A stretch of 64,000 nt of DNA, taken from assembly GCA_024516035.1 (NCBI GenBank), contig CM044962.1, forward strand, positions 6,066,608-6,130,607, written 5' to 3'. The translations under genes and the position numbers were made by a program. This document shows, piece after piece, positions 60,944 through 64,000 of the stretch. Positions within the stretch are counted from its first letter, which is position 1. Every line of letters begins with the position of its first letter. Origin of the DNA: Bactericera cockerelli (lineage: Eukaryota; Arthropoda; Insecta; Hemiptera; Triozidae). The notes under the pieces are model-generated. The model worked only from the letters and a program-made list of their open reading frames with translations. It was not told the origin of the DNA and did not search any database.

Positions 60944-61585
60944 CCTTTTGCTTCAGAGCTTATGCTTTTACTTTCACCTTTTGCTTCAGAGCTTTTGCTA
61001 TTACTTCTATACCTTTTGCTTCAGAGCTTTTGCTTTTACTTCTTACTTTTGCTTCAGAGCTTTTGCTTTTGCTTTTACTTCTACTTCTTGCTTTTGCTTT
61101 AGAGCTTTTACTTTTACTTCTACTTTTTGCTTCAGAGCTTTTTCTTCTACTTCTTACTTTTGCTTCAGAGCTTTTGCTTTTACTTCTACCTTTTGCTTCA
61201 GAGCTTTTGCTTTTACTTCTTACTTTTGCTTCAGAGCTTTTGCTTTTACTTCTACTTCTTGCTTAACTTGCTTTTGCTTTTACTACTTGCTCTTGCTTCA
61301 GAGCTTTTGCTTTTACTTCTTACTTTTGCTTCACAGCTTTTGCTTTTACTTCTTACTTTTGCTTCAGAGCTTTTGCTTTTACTTCTACTTCTTGCTTTTG
61401 CTTTAGAGCTTTTGCTTTTACTTCTATATTTTGCTTCAGAGCTTTTACTTTTACTTCTTGCTTTTGCTTGAGAGCTTTTGCTTTTACTTCTTGCTTTTGC
61501 TTCAGAGCTTTTGCTTTTACTTCTTGCTTTTGCTTCAGAGCTTTTGCTTTTATTTCTTGCTTTTGCTTCAGAGCTTTTGCGCACG
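60944..61585 (+). repeat. Minisatellite TTTTGCTTCAGAGCTTTTGC type, about 18 units
   Basis: Units of about 33-39 bases (CTTTTACTTCTTAC variants). Codon-like phase produces long frames in several directions; not genes. Confidence 0.95.
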
Positions 61586-61599
61586 AGCAATTGTTTCTT

Positions 61600-62290
61600 T
61601 TTTATTAATTGGAACCGCCCATTGGACTATTACATGAACATTTAAAATTGTAAAAATTTAAATTATAAGTACCTTATTACCTAGTGAAAGAATGTGAGAG
61701 ACAAAGAAAAAAGAGATTGAGAGAAAATGTTGTCTGATTTAATTTTTATTGTTTAATTACTTTTATAGATACATATATCTGTATATCTGTTTAGTGTTTA
61801 TATCTGTATATGTTTATAAATAAAGCTACAGCTACAAGTTGTGAAACATGTTCAATAATATAATATTACCAAGCAAAACGCTACTTATGCAACGTCATGA
61901 AAACAAAACGAGCGTGCTATACTTACGCTAAACCTAATAGTTCGTATTGTATATTTTGTTTTATAATTCTGACCATTTTACACTTTTTAATTTTTACTGT
62001 CTATTACCTATAACAAGGTATAGAAAGTACCTACTCTTTTCTTCAAGTTCGAATTTGTCTCATTGAATAGAAGGGATGTGTACTTTTTATTTGACCTTTT
62101 TCTGTATTTGTCTACCTCAATAATTTCTTTTTTCCAGCGAATGGAGGCTAACAGACATTGTTGTGATATTATTACGAATTTATCCAAATTAAGTTTTTCT
62201 TTTATTTATATATTATGTGTAAATATACTGCGACTTTTGGTTGCCATATGAATTTATACATATAGGAAAAAATATATTAATTAATGACCA
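61600..62290. other. Non-coding, nothing recognised
   Basis: AT-rich, with short repeats of ATATCTGTATAT. Confidence 0.5.
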
Positions 62291-62455
62291 ATGACCATAT
62301 AGTAATGAAAGAGATGTTAAATTTTTTCACATCACTCGGCAACGGTGACTAATCCTGACTCCTGCTACTCATAGTAATGACCATATAATAATGAAAGAGA
62401 TGTTAAATTTTTTCACACCACTCGGCAACGGTGACTAATCCTGACTCCTGCTACT
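62290..62455 (+). repeat. Tandem duplication, about 77-base unit
   Basis: GTAATGAAAGAGATGTTAAA and CTCGGCAACGGTGACTAATC occur twice. Confidence 0.85.
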
Positions 62456-62754
62456 CCAGTATTATATTTTCTTTCTTCCGAGATTTACCCCTCTTCTCCC
62501 AAAGTACCTCTTCTCACCTCTACAACAAAACTACTACTACTACTACTTCTGTAGTAAACGTAACGCATTTATGAATGAACACATTTGAACAGTTACCCCT
62601 CTTCTGCCGGCTACTCTCCTCCTACTCCCCTACCTCTGCGCATCACTCCTGTGTTCACTCAAGCGGAAACCACGTCAGTAGAGTAGGAGAGGAGGGGGGG
62701 GGGGGGGAGGAGAGTTTGGTCAGAGTGAAGAGGGTAGGGAACCAAAGTAGGGGA

Positions 62755-63015
62755 AGCAGAGCTTCCTCTTCAGTCCTCGAGTCCCCACGAGAGCAGGCAT
62801 GTCTAGCTTCCTCTTCAGTCCTTGAGGCTTCACTCAAGAAGAAATGGGTAGCTTCTTGTTCAGTTCTTAAGGTCCCACGAAATTAGGAATGAGTAGTTTC
62901 CTCTTCAGTTCTGAAGTCCCCACGAGAGCAGGGATGAGACGATTCCTCTTCAGTCCTTGAGGTCTCACTAAAGAAGAAATGGATAGCTTCCTGTTCAGTC
63001 CACGAGTCCCCACAA
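62755..63015 (+). repeat. About 60-base tandem repeat, four to five units
   Basis: AGCTTCCTCTTCAGTCCT and CCCCACGAGAGCAGG alternate with diverged units. Confidence 0.85.
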
Positions 63016-64000
63016 GGTCCTCAGAGCCTAAATCCAAAGTTTGTCAGTTAAAGCCTTGCCAAGCTCCTGTGATACCATTCAGGAACCCCAGTAAAATGAC
63101 AACCAGTAGCCTTAATGAATGAATAATTAGGGCCAAATTATGAAACAGGATTAATGTTAAGATAAACCAAATTAAACACCCTCCCTCTAGTAGGAGATTA
63201 AAGAGTTTCAACCAATCACAGCGCAGTATGGCCCGAGTTAAGGGACAGCGTTCACATAAGGGGTATTTTTCTTTTGGATAATTTTTTTTCCAGGTTCGGT
63301 ATTTCCAAATATTTCCATTTTATTCCAAATATTTCCAGTTTAGCTTCCCCACTATTCGTGAAAGAAAAATGCGTTTCGGTACATTACATAGACAATGGAC
63401 TTAACCTATAAAAGAACTGGAAGCAAGAATTTTCTAAATCCAATTTGGTTGAACCCAAATTAAAAAAAAAAAATCAAGAGAGGTGTGATTGGGCGGGCTA
63501 ATCCTTGTCCATCATAAGTCCCGTAGTAGGTCCCGACCTTAACCTCAAACCCTGTTCCCGTTTTAATTTAAGATTCTGGTGTTCCACTATTGAAGATTTA
63601 AAAGTATTAGGTAGATTACCACCGGCAGTAGCATCTATTACAACTACAGCTAGGTACATCTACAGCCACAGGATATAAATTAGGTACATCTACAGCCTCA
63701 GGAACCACAGGATATAATTGAGTAGCGGTAGTTGAGGGCTTTGTGTCTGGGACCGGTTTCGGCGCAAGACGGCATTGTCTCTATAATCCTAATTATGGTT
63801 CCTTATATACTGAACCACAAAAATACTGAACCACAAAAATACTGAACCACAAAAATACTGAACCAAAAATATATCGTCGGCTAGAAGATAAAACTGACCA
63901 AGTGACAGTTTGTCATTTCTCGATTGTTCCTTACTCTGGTCGGAAATTAACCTAACTAGATTTCAATGATCAAATGGAGACTTCCGAAATGCAGATGGTC
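63016..64000. other. Non-coding to window end
   Basis: Contains the TIR word GAAACAGGATTAATG (63,135) with AACCAATCACA, a MITE end-like piece, and short tandem ACTGAACCACAAAAAT units (63,806-63,866). No gene supported. Confidence 0.5.

Noticed and set aside
60842..61637. Overlapping frames rich in Leu/Phe/Ser
   Set aside because: All come from the TTTTGCTTCAGAGC minisatellite; no codon bias or conserved motif.
62575..62886. 103-residue Ser/Arg-rich frame
   Set aside because: It translates a tandem repeat of about 60 bases and a G-run.

Overview
The window is eukaryotic and almost certainly arthropod, most likely insect. Spliced exons with GT/AG borders, an AT-rich background, TC/GA microsatellites and a dense mix of SINEs, MITEs and a LINE fragment point that way. 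So do a Polinton with arthropod-type genes and an 'MHDILEG'-type transposase. I cannot name the species; a hemipteran would fit, but that is a weak guess.

Region 1 (1-15,667): most of a Polinton/Maverick (adintovirus-like) element, entering from the left edge. It carries a partial membrane protein, a small Cys-rich protein, a long coiled-coil protein, a retroviral-type integrase with chromodomain (frameshifted) and an unknown 232-residue protein. Next come protein-primed family B DNA polymerase (with a frameshifted N-terminal segment) and three unknown small genes. A 0.6 kb non-coding spacer follows, then the virion module: major capsid protein, penton, adenain-like protease, PLA2/pX-like protein, packaging ATPase and a tail-end protein. 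The spacer contains a fragment of the left-edge membrane gene and a 19-bp motif that recurs inverted at the right end, so the virion module is bracketed by TIR-like sequence.

Region 2 (15,668-23,360): microsatellite, a broken LINE reverse transcriptase, 5S-derived and tRNA-derived SINEs, a hAT MITE with a perfect 8-bp target duplication, and local tandem repeats.

Region 3 (23,361-49,297): eight phase-compatible exons of a divergent furin-like proprotein convertase on the + strand. They run from the catalytic His through the oxyanion Asn and catalytic Ser to the P domain and a stop. There is no Cys-rich domain or membrane anchor. The catalytic Asp exon and prodomain are not visible, so they lie left of the window or are lost; if left, the Polinton sits in an intron of this gene. 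Introns are filled with mobile elements, several datable by nesting.

Region 4 (49,298-64,000): more SINEs, a piggyBac-type MITE, then a complete-looking 4.7 kb CACTA-like DNA transposon (CACTGAGAAA termini, 2-bp TA duplication) with an 833-residue zinc-finger transposase gene. After that come minisatellites, microsatellites and sequence with no gene I can support.

Across the window the repeats share parts. A 5S rRNA-derived SINE, a tRNA-headed SINE and an ~80-bp minisatellite all carry the same core. A nearly complete 5S rRNA copy with a Pol III terminator is also present.
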